DNA of 64,000 nucleotides from G963422275 sp963422275 (GCA_963422275.1 OY729418.1:1488001-1552000), one strand, 5' to 3'; numbered from the stretch's first letter, positions 46,162 to 55,841 are shown. Numbers and translations: made by a program. Notes: generated from the letters alone by a model not told the origin.

Positions 46162-46176
46162 TAGGCCAATGGCCTA
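46162..46176. promoter_or_regulatory. Candidate operator of the BrnT-type pair
   Basis: A perfect inverted repeat TAGGCC-AAT-GGCCTA lies 11 bp upstream of the toxin start. Position suggests autoregulation by the helix-turn-helix antitoxin. Confidence 0.45.
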
Positions 46177-46196
46177 CGGCTATCAAGCCCGTAGTC

Positions 46197-46828
46197 TCAA
46201 AGATCGAAAACCGAGTTCGATACCCGCCCCGGCCCGGTTGCAACGGGTCGTTCCGCCGAACGGCAGTTGTCCCTCTCCTGACCATCACCTTCGACAAGGA
46301 CCTGGCCGCGGCGGCGAACTTGGCGCACAGCTGCCTTCACGGTGAAGAAGACGCCGTCGGGCGGCAGCGAGACGACGGTGGGCCTGAGCGCGCAGACGGG
46401 GCCGTCGACCAGCGGCAACCCGGCCTCCCGCTTCGGCTTCCGGCTCGATCGAATGCCTGTCCTGTCGGCGGGATGTGCTTATACGTCCATACCCTGTTTG
46501 CTTTATCGACCCGTGCGCCGTCCGAGTCGAGCAGACCGAACCCGGACGACGCCGTCCAAGCTCAAAGAATCTTCGCCCCTCGGTTGTTCAGCCTGAATCG
46601 AAGCAACTCGATCCTGTTGCGTCGCAGGGCATCCGCTAGGTCGGTCGGTAGCCCCCAACCCTTCGGGAGCAGCAGGAATTTCTTACATTTGTTCGAGCCA
46701 TGAACCATGAGCTGCCCGATCGCCGTATAGACGTCGGAGCGCTCCGAGCTCGTCTTGATCTCGCAAACCTCCACCAGGTTGTTCGCTCTGTCGGACACCC
46801 CGAGATCGATAAAGACGTTCTTCACCAT
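46197..46828 (-). pseudogene. Fragments of an unidentified gene, one nuclease-like
   Basis: On the minus strand, 46562-46828 encodes VCEIKTSSERSDVYTAIGQL and KFLLLPKGWGLPTDLADAL, resembling the core and C-terminal part of a PD-(D/E)xK-type nuclease fold (ExK pair). At 46197-46430 a frame reads LVDGPVCALRPTVVSLPPDG, then VFFTVKAAVR, which looks like real coding sequence of unknown family. The two are in different frames and neither has a proper start. They are probably remains of one or two accessory genes. Confidence 0.4.
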
Positions 46829-46962
46829 GCGCCTGGTCCCGGGTCAGTGGGCGAGCACTCCGCCACGCATGCACCGCGTCGACGACCTCGCCATGACGCG
46901 AGAGATAATCGATCTCTCCGGAGCGATAGCCTGTGCACCTGCCGCGAGGCTCCTTATAGTAA

Positions 46963-47603
46963 GGCTCAATTCGTGAATCGTAGGCATAGTGATAGGATCT
47001 TTGCGGATTCGCCTTGGAGATCAGAGAGATGGATCACGAGCGGTTTCGGGACTGGTTCTCGCGTGTCGATGAGTTGACGGCGGCGCAGCGCAAGGAGGTG
47101 GCGGCGGTGCGCCAGGCGCCGGATCGGCTTGCCGGGATCGTCGAGGCTGACGAGACCTTTCTTCTGGAGAGCCGCAAGGGCGCGCGGTCTTCGCCGGTTC
47201 CGGTGCAAGGACTGCGGGAAGACCTTCGGTGCGCTCACGGGCACGGGCGCATCGCTGGCGCGGCGGCAAAGCCAAGAAGCGCGGCCTCTCGCGCGAGCAG
47301 GTGCCGATTCTGGTCGCCGCCAACCGCTGCTATCCGCCCGTCGCGGCGGCGCTCGGCATCCCTCACGAGAGCATCACCGCTTCTGCTGGCGAGCGGGTCC
47401 GGGGCGCTCTGCACATCCGGACGGTCAACAGCCGCCACAGCCAGATCAAGGGCTTTCTGCGCAGGCGGCGCGGCATCGCCACCAAGTACCTGGACAGCTA
47501 TCTGAGGTGGTTCCATCTCATCGAACTCGGCGATCAGCCATCGCCCAGAGCCTGCCTCGAGGCGGCGATCGCCAGACCGCGCCTACGTTTTGCGAATTGA
47601 GCC
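46963..47603 (+). mobile_element. IS1595-family wreck (type E), scrambled
   Basis: Terminal repeats GGCTCAATTCG (46963) and CGAATTGAGCC (ending 47603) bound 641 bp. The transposase pieces are in the wrong order: the start (DHERFRDWFSRVDELTAAQR) is followed by the DDE start (LAGIVEADETFLLESRKGAR), then by the zinc-ribbon segment that should precede it (GLRRFRCKDCGKTFGALTGT). The C-terminal third (VRGALHIRTVNSRHSQIKGF, ending RLRFAN) is intact. A fragment of the same element type is at 25974. Confidence 0.75.
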
Positions 47604-47620
47604 AAAGTTTTTGTCTGTCA

Positions 47621-48814
47621 CCACAGTACACGACTCTCATAGTTTCCTGCCGCCTTTGCTTGAGCAGAGACTTGGTTTTGGACAAGTGTGGCGCCACGCC
47701 TGAAGCGCCTGTTCGGGGTCATGCAATAGCCAGCGCCTGAGCGCATCAAGTCCGGTTCCGAACCAGGATTTTTCACGGCGCCTGTGTGTTTTGCGCCGGG
47801 GTGCTTTTGGACCCATGACACGACTTGCGCAACGGCAAGCCCATGTCACGGCCAGAGCGATTATGGCGAGGAGTGTCGCCAGTTTGGCGGGGTCGGTGAT
47901 GTGCGTGTCTTCGATGTTGAAGCCCCGGGTTTTGGCATCGCCAAAGAGGCACTCGGTCCGCCATCTTTTGCGATGGAGATCAAGGGCGCGCCGAGGCTCG
48001 GCGATGTTTGTCACAACAAGCGGCAATTCGCCCTTTTTCATCCGCTGCCCGGCAAAATGGAGAAGGTTGTCTGGGGCATGCGTCATGCCGGAAAGCCAAC
48101 CGGTCCAGATGCCTTTGCCGCGTTTGCGCAGGAGTGAGCGCAACTGAAAGCGACGCCCATCCTCAGCAGTGACATACGCGTTTTCGCGCACACGGACAAC
48201 GAAAGGAACGTTGTTTTCAATGAGAAAACCCATCCAATCATCACCGATGAATTCCCGGTCAGCGAGCAGAGCTTCCATAGTGGAGGCGCCAAACAGGCGC
48301 AGATGGCGGCTTATCAGTTCCATGCGTTGAGTTGTCGCACCATTCCCGCGATGGTCGATCATTGTCAACATCGGCGGAACCCTGAAGCGTCGCGTCGCAA
48401 TGGCCAGAACCAGGACATTGACATCTTTCTTGCCGAGCTTCCAATTGGTTCGGTCCAGCGCAAGTGGCGTCGGTCCGCTGAGGTTGAGCAAGCGCAATGT
48501 CAGTTGAGCAACCACATCGCCATCAAACCGGACATGCTGAAAAAACCGTTGCAGCCGGCGACCATTGGAAGTGTGAAGAGCTTTCCCTGAGAATTGGCTT
48601 GCCAAATGGCTGAGGTTCACGGTCCGACAATTGGCAAAACCAGTCAGCAGAATGGCAAAAGTTTCCAATCGCGTCTTGCTCAGGCCAAAATGTGGGCGTG
48701 GCGTGTTCATCAGAGGGGCGAGAAGGGTCCCGAACATCTCGAAGTTCCTTGTACAAGAGAAGCTTCAATTCGAATCCTTTTCGTCTCTCAACACAAGAGC
48801 GTCGTGTACTGTGG
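47621..48814 (-). mobile_element. Intact IS4-family element
   Basis: The 1194-bp element has terminal repeats CCACAGTACACGACKCTC of about 18-20 bp and a perfect 7-bp target duplication TCTGTCA (47614-47620 and 48815-48821). Its transposase frame is uninterrupted. It lies 17 bp from the IS1595-type wreck. Confidence 0.92.
47637..48737 (-). CDS. IS4-family transposase
   Basis: The 366-residue DDE transposase begins MFGTLLAPLMNTPRPHFGLS and contains the first aspartate in PLALDRTNWKLGKKDVNVLV, the second in ALLADREFIGDDWMGFL, and the family R(3)E(6)K signature in RWRTECLFGDAK; the usual tyrosine of the YREK motif is histidine here (HRKR). Length and termini are those of a complete, possibly active element. 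Confidence 0.93.
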   Translation of the reverse strand: MFGTLLAPLMNTPRPHFGLSKTRLETFAILLTGFANCRTVNLSHLASQFSGKALHTSNGRRLQRFFQHVRFDGDVVAQLTLRLLNLSGPTPLALDRTNWKLGKKDVNVLVLAIATRRFRVPPMLTMIDHRGNGATTQRMELISRHLRLFGASTMEALLADREFIGDDWMGFLIENNVPFVVRVRENAYVTAEDGRRFQLRSLLRKRGKGIWTGWLSGMTHAPDNLLHFAGQRMKKGELPLVVTNIAEPRRALDLHRKRWRTECLFGDAKTRGFNIEDTHITDPAKLATLLAIIALAVTWACRCASRVMGPKAPRRKTHRRREKSWFGTGLDALRRWLLHDPEQALQAWRHTCPKPSLCSSKGGRKL

Positions 48815-48821
48815 TCTGTCA

Positions 48822-49144
48822 CAGGTAAATGCCGACAACCCGCATTTCTGCCAGGCTTTTTATTTCAGGAAGGCCAAAAAACCGCAGCAAATGCATTCTG
48901 AGGCTTGGACGCCAGAAAAGGGCCGATAGTTGCCTTCGATAACGGAACATTCCGGGAAATGTTCATTCCAACCGTCCTTCAAACGGACGGGAGCGGCACT
49001 CTGGGAACCGCGATATCCGATGCACGGACCGATCCAGTTCATGTCTGCAGGCCAATACCGTGCCAAGTGTTTGGAGGGGGACTCAACTAGGTTGTCAGTT
49101 CGTCCAATATGGCTGCAAGAGAGCAAGTGACTTGCAACTGGATT
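48822..49144. other. Spacer after the IS4 element
   Basis: No gene or repeat is recognised in these 320 bp. Confidence 0.4.
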
Positions 49145-49455
49145 TCACTCTTCGAACAGCAGTTCGTCGTGCGCGGGCCGGGCGCCATGATCTGCGATGC
49201 CGTTGAAGCCCCGAAAATCGGCTCTGGCCACTTGATCGATTGCGGTGAGCACATCAAGGAAATTCACTGTCTCGACGATCTTGTCGCGGTCCATCCGAAA
49301 GAAGGAAGCAAATGGGATATATGCAAATTTGCCTGTTGGTCTGATCCTGAACCAGCGTGAACTGAAGATCCCGCAAGTATATCCCTTCCCGATCGCCCAG
49401 AGTGCGTTTGCGACATTGAATTTATCAGTCCGACTGCGCCAACTAGTTCATAGAA
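49145..49455 (-). pseudogene. C-terminal fragment of a SnoaL-like protein
   Basis: A minus-strand frame without a start codon reads ALWAIGKGYTCGIFSSRWFR, PTGKFAYIPFASFFRMDRDK and IVETVNFLDVLTAIDQV and ends at a TGA (49145-49147). This resembles the second half of SnoaL/NTF2-like (polyketide-cyclase-type) proteins. Upstream, the frame closes at a stop near 49450. It lies where the missing ATPase of the neighbouring transporter might have been expected, but is unrelated to it. Confidence 0.5.
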
Positions 49456-49603
49456 GCGATTCCCGCGGCGATACAGGTGTTCGGGTGCCGCCGCCGACAC
49501 GCAGGCGGCAAGTTTTCTTTGGCAGGGCGGATGAGTCGATATGGTCAAGGAAATCAGCACCTGCTGCCTTCGCGTTCCTTGGCTTGCCTGGGTGTGTCAT
49601 TGG

Positions 49604-50485
49604 TCATTGCTTGACCGCTCCGGCCGTCAGCCCGCTGACAATCTGGCGCTGGAAGAAAAGCACGAGAAAAAACAGCGGCGCCATCGCGCTGACAACGGCG
49701 GCCACTGCAAACATCACGTTTCCCTGCTCGCGGACGGTGCCGAGGAAACTTGCGATCCTCGGAACCATGGTCTGGTTCTCCGAAGACAGCAGCATGGAGG
49801 TGATCGCGAAGTCGTTGTACGCTAGCAGGAAACTGAAGAGACCCGTCGTGATCACTCCGGGCCACATCACCGGGATGATCACGAGGCGAAACGCCTGAAA
49901 GCGGGTGCAGCCATCCACCATTGCGCTTTCGTCGATGTCCTTGGGTATGTTGAGAAAGAACGAATGCAGCATCCAGAGCGTGAACGGCTGGTTGATGGCT
50001 ACCAGCACAATGATCGTGGTCGCCAAATGCCCCCAGAGGTTCCATTCGAAAAATGGCAGAAGGTAACCTGACACAAGGGTTATGTGGGGCATCGCGCGAA
50101 AGATAAGCGCAGCGATCAGTATCCAGAAGGCGTAACGAAATCCCGATCTGGCGAGGGCATATCCGCCCAATGTCCCAAGGGTTAGCGAAATGATTACAGT
50201 GAAGATGACAACAACCGCGGTGTTGATTGCGTTTTGCCAGAACTCTTCCTGAATCCAAGCGCCGAAATAGCCGTTTCCGGTAAAAGCGTTTCCGGTTTCC
50301 GCAATCGTGGTGACGCCGTAAATCGCGTTTCTCCAGTCGGCCTTGGAAAAGAAATCCCCTTGAACCTTGAAGGATCCCCAGACAGTCCACAGGAACGGGC
50401 CGGCAGCAATCATCAGCCACAGAACGACGAATCCTGTCGAGAAGATGGCGAGGAAACTTGATCGTTTCTGCGATGCTGCCGTCAA
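49604..50485 (-). CDS. Carbohydrate-type ABC transporter permease (MalG-like)
   Basis: The 293-residue protein has six hydrophobic segments and the permease coupling motif ESAMVDGCTRFQAFRLVIIP near residue 195 (EAA loop). FVVLWLMIAAGPFLWTVWGS near the start and GLTAGAVKQ at the end are typical of MalG-like sugar permeases. It follows the partner permease by 10 bp in the same operon. Substrate unknown; sugars or polyols are usual for the family. Confidence 0.88.
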   Translation of the reverse strand: MTAASQKRSSFLAIFSTGFVVLWLMIAAGPFLWTVWGSFKVQGDFFSKADWRNAIYGVTTIAETGNAFTGNGYFGAWIQEEFWQNAINTAVVVIFTVIISLTLGTLGGYALARSGFRYAFWILIAALIFRAMPHITLVSGYLLPFFEWNLWGHLATTIIVLVAINQPFTLWMLHSFFLNIPKDIDESAMVDGCTRFQAFRLVIIPVMWPGVITTGLFSFLLAYNDFAITSMLLSSENQTMVPRIASFLGTVREQGNVMFAVAAVVSAMAPLFFLVLFFQRQIVSGLTAGAVKQ

Positions 50486-50495
50486 GTCCGCCTCC

Positions 50496-51524
50496 TCAGG
50501 CTCGTCTGCGATTGAAGTCCCGCCAAGTGCGGACCAGTACCGGAGTCAACAGGATGCCCACGCCGATGATTGTCATCATCGAAGTTGCGGCCGCCGACCC
50601 GAACAGCTTGGTGTCCCCGTACAAGTCATTGAAAATGATCCATGACAGCGACGTTGCCTTGGCGGACGCGGAAAATCCCACAATGGGCTCGAAGACCCTG
50701 AATCCGTCCATCAGCTGCATTAGCGTAATGAACACGACCAGCGGCATCATATATGGAATGACAACGTAGCGAATGCGTTGCCAGCGCGACGCACCGTCGA
50801 TTTGCGCAGCCTCGACGGTTTCGGCCGGGACGGTCTGCAATCCTGCGTAAAAGACAATGAAGCTGAAGGGCGAATTGTGCCAAATGCCGTAAACGATCAA
50901 CATGATCCATGTAAGCGGCGCTGACGCTTTCAGCGACAGATCATCGTCTTTGAACATTCGCTGCAGAGTCGCGCCGATAATGCCGTCGGCGTCGACCATC
51001 CAGAACAGGATCAGCGACCCAATCAACGGAGTGACGATCATTGGCAGCAGCGAAACGAATATCGCCGGGCCCTTTGTAAGCCTCGGCAGGGCATTGATGC
51101 CGAGGGCGATTGCGAGACCAAACACGATCACGAACGGCGTAACGATGATCGTGTAGGTCGATGTAAACGCGAGCGCCTTGTAAAATGGGAGATTGAGAAT
51201 GCGGGCGGCGAAATCCAGCAGAGTCCGCGATTCGGTCCAGGCGACGGCAACCTCGTTGAATGCCAGGTGATTTCGGTTGACGTATGTGCCAAGTCCGTTG
51301 AACCGGCCTAGCGGAGCCTTCTCATTCAAGGCTCGCGACGCTTCCGAGTCGATCTTCAAGGCGGTTTCGCACTTGAAAGGCGTGCAGTTCTCCACCTCGA
51401 TCATCACCTGCTCGTGCTCCACGAACAGCGACTGTATCGAGACGGAGACGATCGGAAGCGCGATGAACGCCACCATCGCGGCGAGCGATGGAAGTATGAA
51501 CAGACTGAACGTGCGGTGTGGCAA
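50496..51524 (-). CDS. Carbohydrate-type ABC transporter permease (MalF-like)
   Basis: The 342-residue protein has an N-terminal membrane helix (LFILPSLAAMVAFIALPIVS), a periplasmic stretch of about 60 residues with two cysteines (NCTPFKCETAL), then five more helices. The coupling loop ETVEAAQIDGASRWQRIRYV lies near residue 225. It pairs with the MalG-like permease downstream and follows the binding-protein gene by 88 bp. Confidence 0.88.
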   Translation of the reverse strand: MPHRTFSLFILPSLAAMVAFIALPIVSVSIQSLFVEHEQVMIEVENCTPFKCETALKIDSEASRALNEKAPLGRFNGLGTYVNRNHLAFNEVAVAWTESRTLLDFAARILNLPFYKALAFTSTYTIIVTPFVIVFGLAIALGINALPRLTKGPAIFVSLLPMIVTPLIGSLILFWMVDADGIIGATLQRMFKDDDLSLKASAPLTWIMLIVYGIWHNSPFSFIVFYAGLQTVPAETVEAAQIDGASRWQRIRYVVIPYMMPLVVFITLMQLMDGFRVFEPIVGFSASAKATSLSWIIFNDLYGDTKLFGSAAATSMMTIIGVGILLTPVLVRTWRDFNRRRA

Positions 51525-51612
51525 GTTGAAGTTTCTGCAGGCTGATAGCTGTTCGGGAGCTATCTAAGGGGAGAGAGCGGCGAGAGACTTCGGTCCCCGC
51601 CGCCCCTGTTGC

Positions 51613-52848
51613 TCAGAGGAATCCCTGTTCTTTGGCTGCGGCTGTGTACGAAGCCTCGATGTCCATGAGCGCCTGTTCGGGGCTCTCGTTTCCTTGCAGA
51701 AAGTCCGGCAGTTCGGAGAAGAATGCCTGGTGCAGCAATCCCATGTATGGAAGCATCGGATAAGGCTCAGCTCCGCTTGCGGCAGTGGCTGCAACGCCTG
51801 CTGCGGCCTTGCCGGGAACGAACGCGTCTGACAGCCACACCGCCTTGTCGTTGTTTGCCTTGATCATATCCTCGGATATGCCATTGACCATGGCGATGAA
51901 AGTTGCCTCGGCATCTTCGTCGGAGATGTTTCGAGCAATCGTGAAGCCATCCCACCAAAGAGTGGAGGCCGGAGTCGATCCGCCAGCGACAGTCGGCGCA
52001 CCAACCAGAAGCGTATTTTCGACGATTTCCGGCGTGGACCCTGCATCGTCCAGAATCTGACCCCCTGTTGATCCCCAAAGCTCGGCAATAGCCAGATTTC
52101 CAGCCTCCCAAATCGGAGCAACCGTTGATGTGTTGTAGGTCAGGAAGTCCGGGTTTGTGTACTCGGTCAGCGCCTTCAGCATGTTGAGCGTGGCTATTCC
52201 GATTTCATTGTTGATTGCGGGCTCAGCCGTGCCTGGCTTGAAGAATTCGCCACCGTGCCCAATGTACATGTTCACGAATTCCTCGCCCAAATTCCAGTCG
52301 GCTTTGAAGAGCGCCGTGAAAGGATACTCCATGATGCCGGCTTCGCGGATGGCTTTTGCGGCCTCGAGCACCTCTTCATAGGTGGTCGGTATGTCGTGGC
52401 CGACCTGATCAAGTATGTCCTTGCGGACAAAGAGATGCTGCGCGTTCGCCATGAAGGCGATGGCCATGATCTTGCCATCGATGGTGATCAACTGGTTTTT
52501 CTGCAGGTGTTGACCATGCTTGGCAACGAGGTCGTCCAGCGGCCGGATGAGATCCTTGTTTATCAGCGGTACAATCGAAGAATTCGCGACGATAACGGCG
52601 GAGTACTCAGCCGGATTGGGGGTCAATGCCGCAACGGAAATCTCGTTGTGCTGTGCTGTGTGATTCTTGGAAAAGGTCACTCCGTCCCCAGCGCATTCTT
52701 CCGCAGTCGAAACGACAGCATGCAGCGCCGGAAAGTCGTTGGCCAAAATGCTGATGTTGCCTTTTGCAATGCCACACCCCGCAATCGCCGCATTTCCCGC
52801 AAGGAAAGCGGATGCCGCAGTTAGGCACAGTTTGATCTTGATGTTCAT
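51613..52848 (-). CDS. Extracellular solute-binding protein (sugar type)
   Basis: The start at 52848 opens a signal peptide (MNIKIKLCLTAASAFLAGNA, cleavage near AIAGC) and gives 411 residues. The mature protein has the family segments ISILANDFPALHAVVSTAEE, YPFTALFKADWNLGEEF and TPASTLWWDGFTIARNIS. GGAGAAA lies upstream. This is the first gene of a binding protein-permease-permease operon that has no ATP-binding gene in the window. Confidence 0.88.
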   Translation of the reverse strand: MNIKIKLCLTAASAFLAGNAAIAGCGIAKGNISILANDFPALHAVVSTAEECAGDGVTFSKNHTAQHNEISVAALTPNPAEYSAVIVANSSIVPLINKDLIRPLDDLVAKHGQHLQKNQLITIDGKIMAIAFMANAQHLFVRKDILDQVGHDIPTTYEEVLEAAKAIREAGIMEYPFTALFKADWNLGEEFVNMYIGHGGEFFKPGTAEPAINNEIGIATLNMLKALTEYTNPDFLTYNTSTVAPIWEAGNLAIAELWGSTGGQILDDAGSTPEIVENTLLVGAPTVAGGSTPASTLWWDGFTIARNISDEDAEATFIAMVNGISEDMIKANNDKAVWLSDAFVPGKAAAGVAATAASGAEPYPMLPYMGLLHQAFFSELPDFLQGNESPEQALMDIEASYTAAAKEQGFL

Positions 52849-53352
52849 TTTGCCATTTCTCCTTTGAAGGCTAGGCACGTTGCACTCAACTTGGTGATCG
52901 GCAGTTGGTACACATTGCTTGACACAAGTTCAAGTAGCCAGAATTCCAAGACCGCTTCCGAAACCGACCCGGAATCCTGCAGGAAACGCGGGTCACTGCT
53001 TTCAACTTCTGCCCTACCCGCCAAACACTCGGATTGGCCCGTTCGATTGCGCTTCGCTGATGGCGGTCCGCCAAGCCATTTGCATGTGCAGCGCTGTGCC
53101 GGAAATCATGTTGCGCGAGCGCTTCATGCCAATCTTGCGGCTATGCGAAATTCGACTGGCTGGCAGGAGTTCGCGGAACATGATTCTTTCGTGGCCACGG
53201 TTCCAAGCCTTGCCTCGCGCATTCCGGCGGGGCGGCGAGTCCAACCGAGAAATTTCTTTGGCATCTGCGGCGGATTCGAGTTCGGCAATATGCTTGGAAC
53301 CGGAAATGCCAGTTGACGCTACAGGCCGCGCCACCGCTCGCTAGGGGAACCG
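52849..53352. other. Spacer between transporter and hydroxylase operons
   Basis: About 500 bp. It must hold the promoter of the binding-protein gene. No gene is supportable; several short frames lack family features. Confidence 0.4.
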
Positions 53353-53598
53353 TCAGCCGCCTTTCAGCCTCTGCATCAGCACAACTTCGCTGGCGGGGTT
53401 GATGGGCTCGGTAAGTCCGCTCGCAATAATGCGGCCGTCCACGGCAACGGACACGCCCGCATCGATGTGCGGCTCAAGACCTGGATAGGCAACGACAAGC
53501 TTTCGGAGCAACTCTCCGACTGTGCTGGCTTCGACGGGAACCGTTTCCTGATCGTTGGCGAATGGCCGGAGACTTGCCCAGAGAACTACGTCAACCAT
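53353..53598 (-). CDS. MoaD/ThiS-family sulfur-carrier-like protein
   Basis: The 81-residue protein has a ubiquitin-like beta-grasp pattern (VDVVLWASLRPFAND, TVGELLRKLVVAYPGLEPHI, GVSVAVDGRIIASGL) and the C-terminal Gly-Gly (VVLMQRLKGG) that is thiocarboxylated in sulfur carriers. It overlaps the stop of the molybdenum-subunit gene by 8 bp, so it is translated with the hydroxylase. A role in maturing the molybdenum cofactor or sulfido ligand is inferred from context. Confidence 0.8.
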   Translation of the reverse strand: MVDVVLWASLRPFANDQETVPVEASTVGELLRKLVVAYPGLEPHIDAGVSVAVDGRIIASGLTEPINPASEVVLMQRLKGG

Positions 53599-55840
53599 TT
53601 TCTGCCTCGTCCAGCGCCTTCAGGATTCTTGGGGGTGACATCGGAAGTTCCGTGAGCCTGACGCCGGCGGCATTTGAAACGGCGTTGGCGATTGCCGCTA
53701 GCGGCGGGCAAATCGAGGTTTCACCAACGCCACGCACACCGTACGGATGCCCTGGGTTGGGCACCTCGATGATGACAGTGTCAATCATGGGCAAGTCAGA
53801 CGCGACGGGAATCCGATAGTCGAGAAACCCAGCGTTCTGCAGCCGGCCGTCTTCTCCATAGATGTATTCCTCATTGAGCGCCCATCCAATTCCCTGAGCG
53901 GCACCGCCTTGATACTGACCCTCGACATATGATGGATGAATGGCTTTTCCCGCATCCTGCACGACAGTGTATCGAAGAATCTTTGTCGCCCCGGTTTCCC
54001 GGTCAACCTCTGCATCCACCAGATGCGTGGCAAAACTGACGCCCGCACCTTCCGGCGTGGTTTCGTAGTGGCCGACGATCGGCCCGCCGGTGCGTCCCAT
54101 CCGAGACGCGATTCTCGCAAGACTCATGGGTTCGAAGTCACCCGCGTTCGGACCGGCCGGCCGCGCGTGGCCTTCTTCCCAGACGACCGCTTCGCGATCG
54201 ATGCCCCACTCTTCCGCGGCGCGGCTGCAGAGCTTGTCAATCGTGTCGGAAGCAGCCTTGATCGTGGCGAGACCAGATGCGTAGGTCACGCGGCTGCCAT
54301 GGCTGATGTCGTTGTAACCCAGGGTGGCGGTGTCGGCGATCGTGGTGCGAACCTTCTCGTAGTCGATGCCGAGAGCTTCCGCCGCCATTAACCCAATGGA
54401 TGCCCTTGATCCCCCGATGTCGGGAGTGCCGACCGAAACCGAAACGGTTCCATCCTCGGAAAGCGCAAGGGATACAGCGGTTTCACCGGAATGGTTGAAC
54501 CAGAATCCGCAGGAGACGCCGCGCCCTTGACCCGACTTGAGCGATGCGCTGTAGTGTGGATGAGCTTTGGCGGCCTCAAGGGTTTCAACCAGCCCGATCC
54601 TGTCGAATTTCGGTCCGAACGACGCTTTGGTGCCTTCTCGCGAGGCGTTCTTGAGGCGAACTTCTATGGTGTCAAGCCCAAGCTCGTTGCAAAGCTCGTC
54701 AATGACGCTCTCGACTGCAAATGCGCCCATTGGCGAACCCGGTGCACGATAGGCAGCCTGCTTCGGGCGATTGCAGATCACGTCCCAGCCAACGTTCCTG
54801 ACATGCTCCAAGCTGTACGGCGCAAAGGCGCACATGGCCGCAAACTCCATTGGCGATCCCGGGAACGCGCCGCCCTGCAGACGGAATTCGCCCTCTCCTG
54901 CCGTGATTCTTCCGTTCTTCGTCATCCCGATTTTCACGTTGATCGATGAGGATGACGTTGGACCGGTTGCTCTGAACACTTCGGCGCGGTTCATGACAAT
55001 TTTTACCGGACGATTGGTTTTTCTTGAGAGCGCCAACGCCACCGGTTCAATGAATACGGTTGTCTTGCCGCCGAATCCTCCTCCGATCTCCGAGGCGGTG
55101 ACCCGAAGCTGGCTGGCATCGATGCCGAGGAGACTCGCGCAAACCTTGGCCACGTTGAAGTGCCCTTGCGTGCAGCACCAGAGTTCTCCCTTGCTGTCCG
55201 GACCCATTTGGGCAAGGCAGGCGTGCGGCTCGATGTAGCCTTGGTGGGCGGCCTCCGTTCGGAACTTCCTCTCTAGAACCAAGTCGGCTTCCTGAAATCC
55301 CTTCTCCACGTCGCCGTGGCCACTTTCGTGGTAGCGCACCACGTTCGGGTGCATTCCCTTCGGCACGCTGGCGTCAGCAACTCCCTCACGGATGGTTGGG
55401 GCCTCTTTCCTCATGGCCTCGTCCACGTCGGTCACGTGTGGAAGCGGCTGGTATTCGACGTCGATAAGCTTCAATGCGTCACGGGCGGCGAGCTGTGTTG
55501 TCGCGGCCACTGCAGCGACTGCGTGACCGTCATACAAGGCCCTGTCGCTCGCCATTACGTTCTCGAGGACGTTCCAGCTCTCACCCTTCAGATCTCCGGC
55601 GAAGTCGGGTCTGGTCACGACCGCCTTCACTCCAGAAGCGGCCAAGGCGCGGGAAACGTCAATCCCGACAATCCGCGCATGGGCGTGCGGCGATCGCAAA
55701 ATTGCCGCATGCAGCATTCCCGGGGCCGACATGTCGGCGCCAAACATGGCCCGTCCGGTGACCTTGTCAACCCCGTCAGGCCGCAACGGCCGGGTGCCAA
55801 CGACTTTGAATTCTTTGTGGGTAGCTTCGTCCAGAGGCAT
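53591..55840 (-). CDS. Xanthine dehydrogenase-family molybdenum subunit
   Basis: The 749-residue large subunit starts at 55840 (MPLDEATHKEFKVVGTRPLR); longer frames upstream lie within the iron-sulfur gene. It has the cofactor-binding GGGFGGKTTVFIEP near residue 260, the CxF-like loop region and the active-site glutamate in RGVGETSICPPLAAIANAV near the end. It hydroxylates a heterocycle, aldehyde or aromatic CoA ester; the substrate cannot be read from sequence. Gene order is FAD, 2Fe-2S, Mo, sulfur carrier. Confidence 0.9.
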   Translation of the reverse strand: MPLDEATHKEFKVVGTRPLRPDGVDKVTGRAMFGADMSAPGMLHAAILRSPHAHARIVGIDVSRALAASGVKAVVTRPDFAGDLKGESWNVLENVMASDRALYDGHAVAAVAATTQLAARDALKLIDVEYQPLPHVTDVDEAMRKEAPTIREGVADASVPKGMHPNVVRYHESGHGDVEKGFQEADLVLERKFRTEAAHQGYIEPHACLAQMGPDSKGELWCCTQGHFNVAKVCASLLGIDASQLRVTASEIGGGFGGKTTVFIEPVALALSRKTNRPVKIVMNRAEVFRATGPTSSSSINVKIGMTKNGRITAGEGEFRLQGGAFPGSPMEFAAMCAFAPYSLEHVRNVGWDVICNRPKQAAYRAPGSPMGAFAVESVIDELCNELGLDTIEVRLKNASREGTKASFGPKFDRIGLVETLEAAKAHPHYSASLKSGQGRGVSCGFWFNHSGETAVSLALSEDGTVSVSVGTPDIGGSRASIGLMAAEALGIDYEKVRTTIADTATLGYNDISHGSRVTYASGLATIKAASDTIDKLCSRAAEEWGIDREAVVWEEGHARPAGPNAGDFEPMSLARIASRMGRTGGPIVGHYETTPEGAGVSFATHLVDAEVDRETGATKILRYTVVQDAGKAIHPSYVEGQYQGGAAQGIGWALNEEYIYGEDGRLQNAGFLDYRIPVASDLPMIDTVIIEVPNPGHPYGVRGVGETSICPPLAAIANAVSNAAGVRLTELPMSPPRILKALDEAENG

Positions 55841-55841
55841 G

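Noticed and set aside
45174..46703. 509-codon plus-strand frame opposite the BrnT pair
   Set aside because: It is a high-GC shadow of the toxin and antitoxin genes and has no family features; the minus-strand genes match known families.
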